The notes: a model not told the origin generated them from the letters alone. A stretch of 64,000 nt of DNA from Ruminococcus_G sp050944435 (GCA_050944435.1 JBMNRB010000015.1:1-64000), one strand, 5' to 3'; positions 15,839-25,399 are shown, counted from the first letter of the stretch. Translations and numbers: made by a program.

Positions 15839-18800
15839 CTATTTATCCAGATCATGCTCAATCAGATTCACGGACACCAGCGTGGAAACTCCCTTTTCCT
15901 GCATGGTAATTCCATACAGCCGGTCTGCCGCCGTCATGGTGCCCCTTCTATGTGTAATAATAATAAATTGGGTGTTCTTTGTCAACTTGTGGAGGTACTG
16001 GGCAAAACGGGTCACATTGGAATCATCTAACGCCGCCTCAATCTCATCCAGCAGACAAAAAGGCGATGGTTTCAGATTCTGAATGGCAAAAAGAAGTGCA
16101 ATGGCTGTCAGCGCCTTCTCCCCTCCGGACAGCTGCATCATATTCTGCAGCTTTTTCCCCGGCGGCTGGGAGACAATCCGGATGCCCGCCTCCAGCACAT
16201 CCTCTTCTTCCATCAGTTCCAGTGTACCCTTTCCCCCTCCAAAAAGCTCTTTGAATGCCCGGTCAAACTCCCTTTGAATTTCGGCAAATTTTTCCGTAAA
16301 CTGGCGGCGCATGCCGATGTCCAGCTCATCAATAATCCCCAGCAGCGTTTTCTCCGATTCCACCAGATCCCTGTGCTGGGTTTCCAGAAAATCATGACGT
16401 TCTTTTAACTCTTTATACTCTTCAATGGCATTGACATTGACCGGACCCAGTTTCCTGATTTCTTCTTTACAGGCAGACACTCCTCTTTTCAGTGTCCCGT
16501 CATCCTTTTCGTCAGGAAGACGAAACTCTCCAGCTGAACCCGGCGTAATTTCGTATTCCTCCCACATATACTGAATCTTCTGCTCTCTGTTTTCCTCCAA
16601 TTTTTCCTTCTGATGGTTCAGCCGGAAACTCTCTTTGTCCAAAAGATTCATTTTCTGGGACAGCTCATCTCTTTTCACAAAGAAGGAACGATATTTTCCG
16701 TTCATCTCTTCTTTTCGGGCTGTATGTTCCTGGATTTCCTTCTCCAGCCGGACACAAGAAGCTTCTTCTTCTTTCATGGACGCTTCCAATTTCTGAATCT
16801 GCTCTTCTTTTCTGGCCGTCCGTTCGCCTCCCTGTTCTCTCTGTGAACTTAATTTCCGGATTTCCCCACGGCGTTCCTTTATCTCATTTTGTATACGCGT
16901 AATATTTTCGCCGGCAAATTCCTCTTTCTGTTTCAGCGATACCTCCTGCAGATGAGCCTCCTCCAGCCAGTGAAGCTGCTCCTCCTCTTCTTCAGCAAGT
17001 TTTTCCTGCTGCTTCTGGAGCATATCGACTTTACTTTCCAACTCCTCTTTCTTCTTTTTATATTCTTCCAGGCTGTCAGTTATGCGGCTGCTGTTGTCGC
17101 GTATCTCCCGTACCTGCTGTTCGATTTCTTTCAGCTCTCCCTGGACCTGAGCCGTATCCTGATCCCCCTGAGCTATTTTTTCTTTTGTTTGCTCCAGATT
17201 CATCCTGGCAGTATTCTGAACCACATACTGTTCTCTGATGCGATCTGAGATTTCTGCAATGGTGTCTCTTAAAACGTTTCTCCTGCTCCGATTTCCATCG
17301 ATAGAACGCTGCATATCCTCCATATCTTTTTTCAGCATTTTCACATTGGCTTCCAGCTCTTCGATTTCCCTTCGCCGGCCCAGCAGATTGCTGCTGTTTT
17401 TAAAAGCTCCCCCTGTCATGGAACCTCCGGGATTAAAAAGTTCCCCTTCCAGAGTTACCATCCGAACAGACTGACGATACTTTCGCCCGATGGCGATGGC
17501 ATGATCAATATGATCCACCACCACCGTTTTCCCCAGAAGCTGCGCCAATAAAGAAGCGTAAGCCTTCTGGGAGGTAACCAGCTGACTGGCAACTCCGATT
17601 ACCCCTTTTTCCTTCAGCACTTCCGGCTTCGAAAATGACGCGCTTCCTTTCACCGTTGTAAGAGGAAGAAAGGTAGCCCTTCCGTATCGATTTTTCTTCA
17701 AAAAATCAATCATGGCCTTGGCTGTATTTTCATTGTCTGTGACAATATTCTGAATGCTGCCGCCCAGAGCCGTCTCCACCGCTGTCTCATACTTTTTGTC
17801 CGTCTGTATAAGATCAGCCACAACCCCTTTAATACCGGGATTTTTATCTCTTTGCTCCATCACTTTTCGAATACTGTTCCCGAAACCGTCATACCGTTCC
17901 GCCAGATTTTTCAAAGATTCCAGTCTGGATGCCTCCCGGTGATAAGCAGCCTGCCCCACATCCATCTGCCGGCTCTGCTCTGTAATGCTTTCCTGCAGAG
18001 CAGCCACTTCCTCATTCATCTTTTTCTGCTCCCGCCCCATCTCGTCGATAGAAGCGGTAACCCGTTCATACTCCCTTTGGTATCTTTCACAGGACTCTTT
18101 CAGATGCACCCCGTCTGTTTTCATCCGGAGGATTCGCTGATTCAAACCGGAACGGCGAATCTGGATCTGCTCCAGCATCGCATCATACCTCTGCATCTTT
18201 CCTTTGGTGGATGCCCGTTGGTTCAATATCTCCAGGAGACTGGCCTTCCCCTCTTCGATGGAAGATATGCATTGGGCCAGCTTTTCCTGAACTTCTTGAA
18301 GTTTTTGTTCTTTTTCCTTTCTCTGACTTTCCGCTTCCTGCCGTTTCCCGCTTAAATTTTCTTTTTCCTGACCGTATACTCTTTCGCTTTCCTGCCGTTT
18401 CTCTATCTCTTCTTCCAGGGCCAGAATTCTTTCTTTATAATGCTCTTCATTCTGTCTGTCCGTATTGATTTGTTCCCGCAAGACATTGATCTGTCCTTCT
18501 ATCTGCTGACGCAGAACCGCCTGCCCGGATGCTTTTTCTCTACGTTCTTCAATCTCCTGCTCCAGCGCCGCTATATTCTGCTCCAGCTTTTCATATTCTT
18601 CTCTGGTTCTGTCAAACTCCCTGGAGTTTTCCTCCAACTCTCTTTTGACATTCCGACAGTCTTCCTCCAGTTTTCCCAGCTGACGACTGCTCTGCTCCAT
18701 TTCCGACAGAAAAAGACTGGCCTCCAGCCGTTTCAGTTCTTCCCTTTTTCGCAAATAGATCCGGGCTGTCTCAGACTGTCTTTCCAGAGGCCCGATTTGC

Positions 18801-19399
18801 CTTTTCAGTTCGCTTAAAATATCACTGACACGAACCAGATTCTGCTGTTCCTCCGCCAGTTTTTTAAGGGCTGTATTTTTTCTTCTTTTGAATTTCACAA
18901 TGCCGGCTGCTTCGTCGAAAAGTTCCCGTCTCTCTTCCGGCTTTCCGCTTAGAATCCTGTCGATCTGCCCCTGTCCGATGATGGAATAGCCTTCTTTTCC
19001 AATTCCTGTATCATAGAACAGCTCATTGATGTCCTTCAGACGGCAGCTGCATCCATTCAGCAGGTACTCGCTCTCTCCGGAACGGTACAGCCTTCTGGTC
19101 ACCGTCACTTCTTCAAACTCAATATCCAGCTTATGATCAGAATTATCCAAAGTGATAGCCACAGAAGCAAAACCAAGGGGTTTTCTGTTTTCCGTTCCGG
19201 CAAAAATCACATCCTGCATATTTCCGCCCCTCAGCTGCTTGGCGCTCTGCTCGCCCAAAACCCAGCGGACGGCGTCAGCCACATTGCTTTTCCCACTTCC
19301 GTTTGGTCCGACGATTCCGGTAATTCCATTATGAAATTCAAAAGAAATCTTATTGGCAAAGGACTTAAACCCCTGCACTTCAATACTTTTCAAATACAT
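15839..19399 (-). CDS. smc: SMC chromosome condensation protein
   Basis: A 1186-residue protein. Walker A GPNGSGKSN (about 32-40), a long coiled coil (about 170-500), the hinge (about 515-670, with GVIGVASQLV), a returning coiled coil, then signature LSGGEKALTA and Walker B with LLDEIEAALDD. It forms the dimeric ATPase that organises and segregates the chromosome with ScpA and ScpB. Length matches bacterial SMC. It lies 3 bases after rnc, in an operon with ftsY. Confidence 0.98.
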   Translation of the reverse strand: MYLKSIEVQGFKSFANKISFEFHNGITGIVGPNGSGKSNVADAVRWVLGEQSAKQLRGGNMQDVIFAGTENRKPLGFASVAITLDNSDHKLDIEFEEVTVTRRLYRSGESEYLLNGCSCRLKDINELFYDTGIGKEGYSIIGQGQIDRILSGKPEERRELFDEAAGIVKFKRRKNTALKKLAEEQQNLVRVSDILSELKRQIGPLERQSETARIYLRKREELKRLEASLFLSEMEQSSRQLGKLEEDCRNVKRELEENSREFDRTREEYEKLEQNIAALEQEIEERREKASGQAVLRQQIEGQINVLREQINTDRQNEEHYKERILALEEEIEKRQESERVYGQEKENLSGKRQEAESQRKEKEQKLQEVQEKLAQCISSIEEGKASLLEILNQRASTKGKMQRYDAMLEQIQIRRSGLNQRILRMKTDGVHLKESCERYQREYERVTASIDEMGREQKKMNEEVAALQESITEQSRQMDVGQAAYHREASRLESLKNLAERYDGFGNSIRKVMEQRDKNPGIKGVVADLIQTDKKYETAVETALGGSIQNIVTDNENTAKAMIDFLKKNRYGRATFLPLTTVKGSASFSKPEVLKEKGVIGVASQLVTSQKAYASLLAQLLGKTVVVDHIDHAIAIGRKYRQSVRMVTLEGELFNPGGSMTGGAFKNSSNLLGRRREIEELEANVKMLKKDMEDMQRSIDGNRSRRNVLRDTIAEISDRIREQYVVQNTARMNLEQTKEKIAQGDQDTAQVQGELKEIEQQVREIRDNSSRITDSLEEYKKKKEELESKVDMLQKQQEKLAEEEEEQLHWLEEAHLQEVSLKQKEEFAGENITRIQNEIKERRGEIRKLSSQREQGGERTARKEEQIQKLEASMKEEEASCVRLEKEIQEHTARKEEMNGKYRSFFVKRDELSQKMNLLDKESFRLNHQKEKLEENREQKIQYMWEEYEITPGSAGEFRLPDEKDDGTLKRGVSACKEEIRKLGPVNVNAIEEYKELKERHDFLETQHRDLVESEKTLLGIIDELDIGMRRQFTEKFAEIQREFDRAFKELFGGGKGTLELMEEEDVLEAGIRIVSQPPGKKLQNMMQLSGGEKALTAIALLFAIQNLKPSPFCLLDEIEAALDDSNVTRFAQYLHKLTKNTQFIIITHRRGTMTAADRLYGITMQEKGVSTLVSVNLIEHDLDK

Positions 19400-19402
19400 A
19401 AC

Positions 19403-20092
19403 TCACCTATTTTGCTGCAGCGTGCAGATGGCATAATATGCTGCCGACTGCTCCGCCGCTTTTTTTGTCCGTCCTCTTCCGCTGCCCAATAATTTATCTC
19501 CCACGTAAACTTCTGTCGTGAAAATCTTATCGTGATCCGGTCCTTCTTCTCCAGCCAGTTTATAAGTGATTTCGCCGTGATAGTTTCCCTGAATGATTTC
19601 CTGGAGAATGGTTTTACTGTCATAAAACAGCTTTTTATGCTCAATGTCATTCAATACATACCGCCGAACAAATTCCCGGGCTTTGGGAAGTCCCCCATCC
19701 AGATAGATGGCGCCGATCACGGCCTCCAGCGCGTCGGATATCACAGAATCCCTCTCTCTTCCTCCCGTAAGGTCTTCTCCCTTTCCAAGAAGAAGGTAAT
19801 CTCCCAGAGAAAGCTCTCTGGCGTCATTTGCCAGAGTCGGTTCACAGACAAGGCTGGCCCGCAGCTTCGTCAATTCTCCTTCCGGATAATCCTGGTACGT
19901 ATGATACAGAAACTCGCTGGATAAAAGCTCCAGAACTGCGTCCCCCAGGAATTCCAGCCGCTCATTGCATTTCTGCCGGTCCATATGATGTTCATTGGTA
20001 TAAGAGCTGTGACGGATCGCCATATCCAGAAGCTCCTTGTTCTTAAACTGATAATTTAATTTTTCTTCCAGTTTCCTTCGATCTGTTTTCAT
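19403..20092 (-). CDS. rnc: Ribonuclease III
   Basis: A 229-residue protein. The nuclease signature ERLEFLGDAVLELL is at 44-57 and carries acidic metal ligands, with the second acidic pair in SDALEAVIGAIYLD; a double-stranded-RNA-binding domain fills about 155-226. It processes rRNA precursors and other duplex RNA. The ATG at 20092 follows TGGAGATT and gives the usual length; the longer frame would run into the upstream terminator. Confidence 0.96.
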   Translation of the reverse strand: MKTDRRKLEEKLNYQFKNKELLDMAIRHSSYTNEHHMDRQKCNERLEFLGDAVLELLSSEFLYHTYQDYPEGELTKLRASLVCEPTLANDARELSLGDYLLLGKGEDLTGGRERDSVISDALEAVIGAIYLDGGLPKAREFVRRYVLNDIEHKKLFYDSKTILQEIIQGNYHGEITYKLAGEEGPDHDKIFTTEVYVGDKLLGSGRGRTKKAAEQSAAYYAICTLQQNR

Positions 20093-20111
20093 ATAATCTC
20101 CATTCCATAAC

Positions 20112-20154
20112 AACAAAAGACTGTCTCCCAAAAATCCACTTTCCCGAGACAGCC
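20112..20154 (-). terminator. Terminator between acpP and rnc
   Basis: On the minus strand GGCTGTCTC pairs with GAGACAGTC and is followed by TTTTGTTG. It probably lowers transcription from plsX-acpP into rnc-smc-ftsY rather than separating them wholly. Confidence 0.65.
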
Positions 20155-20172
20155 TTTATTGGCATATTCTTT

Positions 20173-20412
20173 CTATCTGATTGCCTGTTTGATCGCTTCC
20201 ACTGCATCTCCCACAGATACAATTTTTTCCGCTTCTTCATTGGTAATCTCAATATCAAAGGTTTCCTCTACCCCCATGATAATCTGAAAAACGTCCAGCG
20301 AGTCAGCACAGAGATCATCGGCAAATCTGGTATCCATCTTTACCTCGGCCTTATCCACATTAAGGACATCGGCAATAATTTCCTGCAGTTTTTCGTATTC
20401 CATACTACCCAT
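20173..20412 (-). CDS. acpP: Acyl carrier protein
   Basis: A 79-residue acidic protein. The phosphopantetheine serine is S38 in ADSLDV. It carries growing acyl chains in fatty acid synthesis. GGGGGAAG lies 8 bases before the chosen ATG; a second ATG three codons later (MEYEKLQ) is also possible. It lies 17 bases after plsX, the usual arrangement. Confidence 0.95.
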   Translation of the reverse strand: MGSMEYEKLQEIIADVLNVDKAEVKMDTRFADDLCADSLDVFQIIMGVEETFDIEITNEEAEKIVSVGDAVEAIKQAIR

Positions 20413-20429
20413 GTGTCTTACTTCCCCCT

Positions 20430-21446
20430 CTATTCTTCCTGTACATCTGCCAGTTTTTCCCGGATTCTTTCACTGATATTCTGAGATTTAAACTGGATAC
20501 ACTGAAGAATGGAATTCCGTATCTCCACTGCTTTGGAGCTGCCGTGGGTTTTCACCACCAGGCTTTTCAGTCCAAGAAGCGGCGCTCCGCCGTATTCGCT
20601 GGCGTCGAAACTTTTCAGCGTTTCCTTCAGTGCAGGCTTTACCATAAGCGCGCCGATTTTACTGCGCAGGGAAGTCATCATCCCTTCCTTCACTTTGGAG
20701 ATCAATGTGGCTCCCACACCTTCATAGAGTTTCAAAATTACATTTCCCACAAAGGCTTCGCATACCACCACATCCGCATACCCCGCCGGGATATCTCTGG
20801 CCTCAATGCTCCCGATAAAATTGATGTCTTTACATTCTTTCAGCAGAGGAAAAGTACCTTTTACCAACGCATTCCCTTTTTCCTCTTCTGCACCTATATT
20901 AACGATGGCCACCCTTGGATTTTTGATTCCAATCACATGTTCCATGTAAATGGAACCAATCTGAGCAAACTGCACCAGATGGGAAGGTCTGGCATCCACA
21001 TTGGCTCCACAGTCAATCAGCAAAGAGACGCCCTTAGCCGTAGGAATCAGCGGCGCCAGCGGAGAACGCTCCACTCCCTTGATCCGGCCCACCAGAACCT
21101 GGCCTCCTACCAGCACGGCGCCTGTACTTCCGGAAGAGACGAAAGCATCGGCTTCTCCTTTTCTCACCATGGTAAGCGCTTTTACAATAGAAGAATCTTT
21201 TTTGGATCGGATGGCATTGACAGGGGGCTCCGCAGTCTCAATCACTTCAGAAGCATCTACCACCTCCAGCCGTTCCTTTGGATAAGAGTATTTCCCCAGT
21301 TCCTGTTCCACCAGGTCTTTTTTCCCCACCAGGTAGATAAAAATATTCTCGCTGGCCTTCAGTGCATCCACCGCCCCTTTTACTGGTTCCACCGGGGCGT
21401 AATCCCCTCCCATGGCGTCCACCGCTACTTTTACCAAATTATCCAT
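20430..21446 (-). CDS. plsX: PlsX, phosphate acyltransferase
   Basis: A 338-residue protein. It starts VAVDAMGGDYAP, the family signature. PlsX makes acyl-phosphate from acyl-ACP, the entry step for PlsY in phospholipid synthesis, at the inner membrane face. The ATG at 21446 has GGAGATGAAAG before it. First gene of plsX-acpP, with a strong promoter overlapped by an inverted repeat. Confidence 0.95.
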   Translation of the reverse strand: MDNLVKVAVDAMGGDYAPVEPVKGAVDALKASENIFIYLVGKKDLVEQELGKYSYPKERLEVVDASEVIETAEPPVNAIRSKKDSSIVKALTMVRKGEADAFVSSGSTGAVLVGGQVLVGRIKGVERSPLAPLIPTAKGVSLLIDCGANVDARPSHLVQFAQIGSIYMEHVIGIKNPRVAIVNIGAEEEKGNALVKGTFPLLKECKDINFIGSIEARDIPAGYADVVVCEAFVGNVILKLYEGVGATLISKVKEGMMTSLRSKIGALMVKPALKETLKSFDASEYGGAPLLGLKSLVVKTHGSSKAVEIRNSILQCIQFKSQNISERIREKLADVQEE

Positions 21447-21488
21447 TCTTTCATCTCCAAACATAATTTTTCCAGTAAAAATCAAACA

Positions 21489-21525
21489 TTAAGAATAATA
21501 TACTAAACATTGGTACAAATTGCAA
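21489..21525 (-). promoter_or_regulatory. plsX promoter with a FapR-like inverted repeat
   Basis: On the minus strand, TTGCAA (21520-21525) and TATATT (21497-21502) have a 17-base spacer. The sequence TTAGTATATTATTCTTAA (21489-21506) covers the -10 and start region. It is an imperfect dyad resembling FapR sites (TTAGTA-N5-6-TA/TCTTAA). Confidence 0.5.
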
Positions 21526-21547
21526 GAGACAGCAAAATTTCCCGGTG

Positions 21548-21583
21548 AAAAAACAGGAGCGGCTGCCCTGCAGCACACTCCTG
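21548..21583 (-). terminator. Terminator after the lipoprotein gene
   Basis: On the minus strand CAGGAG pairs with CTCCTG around an inner GC-rich stem, followed by TTTTTT. Confidence 0.75.
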
Positions 21584-21595
21584 CCTGCTTATTTC

Positions 21596-22537
21596 TTACT
21601 CGGCCAGACGTCCGTCCGGATTCAGCCATTTGCCGTCAACCTCACAGTTGCTGAGCATAATGCCGTCTTCATTGAAATAATACCAGCTTCCGTCAATTTC
21701 TTCCCACTCAGATATCTTGATGGCTCCGTCTGACGCAGAATAGTACATACTTCCGTCGCTGTCCAGCCAGCCCGTATGCATGGCTCCGCTGTCTTCCAGG
21801 AAATACCTTTTACCATCCACGGTAATCCAGCCCGTGGCCATGGAACCATCGTCATTGAGATAATACCAGACATTCTTAACCTCAGCCCATCCGGTTCTCA
21901 TATAGCCGTTTTTATCGAAAAGGTACCATTTTCCGTCTACCTGAGCCCAGTCACTGGTTACCTTTTTCCCGTCTTTTACATAATACCAGCCTTTTTTGTC
22001 TTCTGTCCATCCTTCAGCCAGCTCGCCCTCCTTCGGCGCCGGTTCCGCATCGGGATCCACATAGACGTGGTACATGCCGCTAGTAGCCATATTGACAGAA
22101 TTACCAACGGTATTGGTAGCAACCACAAAATAATACCAATGGCCTTCCTCTGAAGTATCCGGCTGATAGCTGCTCTCCGTCGCACCCTCGATCTTCATTC
22201 CTCCGCCGTTGGATTCCACCGTATTTCTATACCATTGATAGGTAATCTTTCCTTCTCCCTTCACTTCCGCCTTTACCTTCAGCGCTTTGGCTTCATCGCC
22301 TACCGCATACGTCGCTTTCCCCTTCAGATTTGTCGTAAACTCAGGCGCCTCCACACTGCTGTCCACTTCCACCGCATTCGGATCATATATTTCCTCTTCG
22401 CTTTCCGTCCCGGCCTCCTCTGTGTCCGTATGACCCCACAGCAGATTCCAGGTTTCTTTTACGGAAGAACAGCCTGTAAAAAAAGCCAGACTGCCAATCA
22501 GCATCCCTGCTAAAATCCCTTTTTTGATTACTTTCAT
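21596..22537 (-). CDS. Lipoprotein with choline-binding-type cell-wall repeats
   Basis: A 313-residue exported protein. A signal peptide with lipobox FFTGC predicts lipidation at C23. An acidic linker follows, then an Ig-like region (about 60-165), then about seven repeats of the W-x-x-x-D/N-G-x-W/Y-Y-Y type (about 175-310), as in choline- or glucan-binding proteins. It should be anchored in the membrane facing the wall. The aromatic repeats bind choline or polysaccharide in known members; the ligand here is unknown. Single-gene unit with its own promoter and terminator. Confidence 0.85.
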   Translation of the reverse strand: MKVIKKGILAGMLIGSLAFFTGCSSVKETWNLLWGHTDTEEAGTESEEEIYDPNAVEVDSSVEAPEFTTNLKGKATYAVGDEAKALKVKAEVKGEGKITYQWYRNTVESNGGGMKIEGATESSYQPDTSEEGHWYYFVVATNTVGNSVNMATSGMYHVYVDPDAEPAPKEGELAEGWTEDKKGWYYVKDGKKVTSDWAQVDGKWYLFDKNGYMRTGWAEVKNVWYYLNDDGSMATGWITVDGKRYFLEDSGAMHTGWLDSDGSMYYSASDGAIKISEWEEIDGSWYYFNEDGIMLSNCEVDGKWLNPDGRLAE

Positions 22538-22601
22538 ACTCTTTACCCCTTGCTGTTAAATGTTACAATTGTTTTGCGTTTCTATGTACATCCTGTTTCA
22601 T

Positions 22602-22631
22602 ATTATAGCACACAGATGTTCTATCCGTCAA
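22602..22631 (-). promoter_or_regulatory. Promoter of the lipoprotein gene
   Basis: On the minus strand, TTGACG (22626-22631) and TATAAT (22602-22607), spacer 18. The -35 lies within the last codons of the upstream DUF2284 gene. Confidence 0.6.
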
Positions 22632-23187
22632 TCTCCGCCTCGGGAAGGAGAAACATGCCAAAATAAGTAACTGTATTCTGTCCGTTAATATACAGCATTC
22701 CGCTGGCCGCGGCAAGCTGTGAACAATTCATACAGTAAGCTTCCACCGATGAAATTGCCTTTTGGGGCATCCGGCAGGGTTCACCCGTTATCTGAGCACA
22801 TACTTTACAGCGGTCACATTTCCCCGCCGTCAGCTGCAGGTATTCCGGATAATACTGAGAAACCATTTTCTCAATCTTGTCCGCTGTTTTCGAGTGATTT
22901 TCCGCCGCTTCCATCATTCCCTCGATATCATAGGAATCCTCGATCTGCGTCACCGTCTGAAACACCAGTGCCTTGGCGTAAGACTTCGCCTCCCGAATCA
23001 GCTCTTCGGGTTCTCCCACATTGGGCGGACAAGCGTAATTTCTGCCGTAATTTCCGCAATAGTTGGCTTCGCAGGCTTTTCTGAGTCCTTCGTCAAACAC
23101 GATTTCATCCGTACCGATCACCTGCGCCTTGTATGCTCCGCAGTCCAGCGCTTTCTGCGCCAGGTCTTCAAAAAACTGTTTCATCAC
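22621..23187 (-). CDS. DUF2284 cysteine-rich metal-binding protein
   Basis: A 188-residue protein. Cysteine clusters C-x7-Y-x-C-x8-C (about 38-54, NYGRNYACPPNVG) and CDRCKVCAQITGEPCRMP (about 122-139) plus YCMNC near 150 fit the DUF2284 family, predicted to bind a metal or Fe-S centre. Function unknown. It lies downstream of rpmF beyond a hairpin, so it may be weakly co-transcribed or have its own promoter. Confidence 0.85.
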   Translation of the reverse strand: MMKQFFEDLAQKALDCGAYKAQVIGTDEIVFDEGLRKACEANYCGNYGRNYACPPNVGEPEELIREAKSYAKALVFQTVTQIEDSYDIEGMMEAAENHSKTADKIEKMVSQYYPEYLQLTAGKCDRCKVCAQITGEPCRMPQKAISSVEAYCMNCSQLAAASGMLYINGQNTVTYFGMFLLPEAEIDG

Positions 23188-23226
23188 TTACCCCCGTTTA
23201 TTCGTTCTGATTTATCTTACTACAAC

Positions 23227-23256
23227 AAAAGGCTTCCCGAACATCGGAAAGCCTTT
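23227..23256 (-). terminator. Terminator after rpmF
   Basis: On the minus strand AAAGGCTT-TCCGA pairs with TCGGGAAGCCTTT, followed by TGTTGTA. The T-run is weak. Confidence 0.6.
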
Positions 23257-23263
23257 CTGGCAA

Positions 23264-23443
23264 TTAGTCCATTGAAATAATTTCTTTTTTATTATAGGAA
23301 CCACATGCCTTGCATACACGGTGAGGCATCATCAGCTCTCCGCATTTGCTGCATTTTACCAGGTTGGGAGCACTCATTTTCCAGTTTGCTCTTCTTTTAT
23401 CTCTTCTGGCTTTCGATGTTTTATTTTTTGGACAGATGGACAT
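23264..23443 (-). CDS. rpmF: Ribosomal protein bL32
   Basis: A 59-residue basic protein, MSICPKNKTSKARRDKRRAN at the start, with the zinc ribbon CSKCGELMMPHRVCKACG (31-48) of the four-cysteine L32 form. It is too short for ordinary gene finding. It follows yceD by 5 bases, the universal yceD-rpmF order. Confidence 0.97.
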   Translation of the reverse strand: MSICPKNKTSKARRDKRRANWKMSAPNLVKCSKCGELMMPHRVCKACGSYNKKEIISMD

Positions 23444-23448
23444 TGTAT

Positions 23449-23976
23449 TTACACCTCCTTAAATTTGCTGAATATATCACTGATTGCCGCCATTCTCGGA
23501 TCGGGAACAGCAGTATCACAACCGCATGATGTCTGATTCCGGTTGGCACCGCATTTGGGACAAATCCCTTTACAGTCTTCCCGACAGAGAACCTGAATCG
23601 GCCAATCCGTTAAAATCTCATTATGCACGAGCCGATCCACATCCAGAAGCTTTTCTGTGATGCATCCACTCTCCTCCGACAGTTCCTCCCGCTCTTGTTC
23701 CGATAACTTCATATCCGCTTTAAACTTATTCTGGATACGAAAGGGAACTTTCACCGTCTCCAGACACCGGGCGCAGGGAATTCCCACCGCTGCCTCTGAT
23801 TGAACGGCAATCTCCACCACTTGATCCCCGGTATGAACCACCTCCACGTTCACCGGAGTTTTTTCCAGTACAGGAAATGACTCCCTCTTCGTCTTGATGG
23901 TCTCCAGTTCCAATGGAACGGAATAGTCTTCTTTTCTTCCTTCATGGTTTAAGATATCTGTCAGATCAATTCGCAT
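23449..23976 (-). CDS. yceD: YceD/DUF177 protein
   Basis: A 175-residue protein. The family core with CARCLETV (about 90-97) and a C-terminal Cys cluster (CREDCKGICPKCGANRNQ) are present. YceD is linked to 23S rRNA maturation in plants and bacteria and always precedes rpmF. It has an ideal promoter 26 bases upstream of its ATG. Confidence 0.93.
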   Translation of the reverse strand: MRIDLTDILNHEGRKEDYSVPLELETIKTKRESFPVLEKTPVNVEVVHTGDQVVEIAVQSEAAVGIPCARCLETVKVPFRIQNKFKADMKLSEQEREELSEESGCITEKLLDVDRLVHNEILTDWPIQVLCREDCKGICPKCGANRNQTSCGCDTAVPDPRMAAISDIFSKFKEV

Positions 23977-24002
23977 AATTGTCTCCTAATCACACTCTGA
24001 TA

Positions 24003-24031
24003 ATTATACATAGCGGCGTAATGTTTGTCAA
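24003..24031 (-). promoter_or_regulatory. Promoter of yceD-rpmF
   Basis: On the minus strand, consensus TTGACA (24026-24031), 17-base spacer and TATAAT (24003-24008). Confidence 0.85.
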
Positions 24032-24098
24032 CTGTTTTTCCTTGACTTTTTCCTGAAACAAGCTCTTCCTCGTTTTCCCCAAACGCAGAAAATTCATG

Positions 24099-24137
24099 AA
24101 AAATCCGCAGAACAAACGCTGCTGCCTGTCCTGCGGA
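24099..24137 (-). terminator. Terminator after ackA
   Basis: On the minus strand TCCGCAG pairs with CTGCGGA around a 20-base loop, followed by TTTTTC. Confidence 0.75.
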
Positions 24138-24165
24138 AAATTCAAATCATTTCTTTACCATCAAA

Positions 24166-25356
24166 TTATTTCACCAGAGCCACTGTCTCACGGCAGATTG
24201 CCAGCTCTTCGTTAGTCGGAATGACCGCAACTTTCACTTTCGAATCGGGAGTGGAAATCACCATATCCTCTCCTCTTCCTCCATTGGCTGCCTCATCCAG
24301 TTTGATTCCCAGATATCCCAGGTATCCCACTACTTTTTCACGGATCAGAGGAGCATTTTCACCGATACCTGCGGTAAAGGCGATGGCATCCACGCCGTTC
24401 ATGGCTGCCACATAGGAGCCGATGTATTTTGCCACGCGATAAGAGAATACCTCGATGGCATTTTCTGCCAGTTCATTTCCTTTTTCCATAGCCTCTTCCA
24501 GATCACGGAAATCGCTGGAAACACGGGAAAGTCCTTCCACACCGGATTTCTTGTTGAGAACATTCATCACGCCTGCAATATCCAGGTTTTCTTTTTTGGC
24601 AATGTACTCCATAATAGCCGGATCGATATCACCGGAACGAGTACCCATAACCAGACCTTCTAGCGGAGTCAGACCCATGGAAGTGTCCACACATTTTCCG
24701 TTCAGTACGGCGCTGATGGACGCGCCATTTCCAAGATGAGCAACGATAATCTTGGAATTATTCAGATCCAGTCCCAGGAACTGGGCAGCATGTTTTGATA
24801 CAAAGCTGTGGGAAGTACCGTGGAAACCATATCTTCTCACTTTATATTTCTCATAATATTCATAGGGAAGTCCGTACAGATACGCTTTCTTTGGCATCGT
24901 CTGATGGAAAGCGGTATCAAATACAGCAACCATGGGAGCCTTAGGCATCAATTCCTGGCAGGCACGGATACCGATCAGGTTGGCCGGATTATGAAGAGGC
25001 GCCAGATCATTGCACTCTTCAATGGCTGCCATAACCTCGTCGTTGATTACTACAGAAGAAGCGAATTTCTCTCCTCCATGTACCACACGGTGTCCCACAG
25101 CGTCTACTTCGTCCAGGCTCTTGATCACGCCTGTCTTGGGATTCATCAGTGCATCCAGCACCATCTGAATTGCCTGTTTGTGAGTGGGCATATCCGCATC
25201 TGTTTTTTCCTTTTCGCCGCCTGCCGGCTGATATACCAGTCTTCCGTCAATTCCAATACGCTCGCACAGACCTTTGGCCAAAACGTCCTCTGTGTCGGAA
25301 TTGATCAGCTGGAATTTCAAAGAAGAGCTTCCGCAGTTAATTACTAATACATTCAT
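24166..25356 (-). CDS. ackA: Acetate kinase
   Basis: A 396-residue ASKHA-fold kinase: NCGSSSLKFQL (6-16), HRVVHGGEKF, VRRYGFHGTSH and AHLGNGASI. It converts acetyl phosphate and ADP to acetate and ATP, the main energy step of acetogenic or mixed-acid fermentation. Standard length. It follows pta by 43 bases. Confidence 0.98.
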   Translation of the reverse strand: MNVLVINCGSSSLKFQLINSDTEDVLAKGLCERIGIDGRLVYQPAGGEKEKTDADMPTHKQAIQMVLDALMNPKTGVIKSLDEVDAVGHRVVHGGEKFASSVVINDEVMAAIEECNDLAPLHNPANLIGIRACQELMPKAPMVAVFDTAFHQTMPKKAYLYGLPYEYYEKYKVRRYGFHGTSHSFVSKHAAQFLGLDLNNSKIIVAHLGNGASISAVLNGKCVDTSMGLTPLEGLVMGTRSGDIDPAIMEYIAKKENLDIAGVMNVLNKKSGVEGLSRVSSDFRDLEEAMEKGNELAENAIEVFSYRVAKYIGSYVAAMNGVDAIAFTAGIGENAPLIREKVVGYLGYLGIKLDEAANGGRGEDMVISTPDSKVKVAVIPTNEELAICRETVALVK

Positions 25357-25399
25357 CTTTCTCTATTCCCTTTCTCTGTTTTCTCGCCAGTTTCGTTTC

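Noticed and set aside
14787..16082. Long plus-strand open frame opposite ftsY
   Set aside because: It is antisense to ftsY and the end of smc, has no ribosome site, and reads as low-complexity His/Phe-rich translation, so it is a shadow. The same applies to long frames opposite plsX, mttB and the tape-measure gene.
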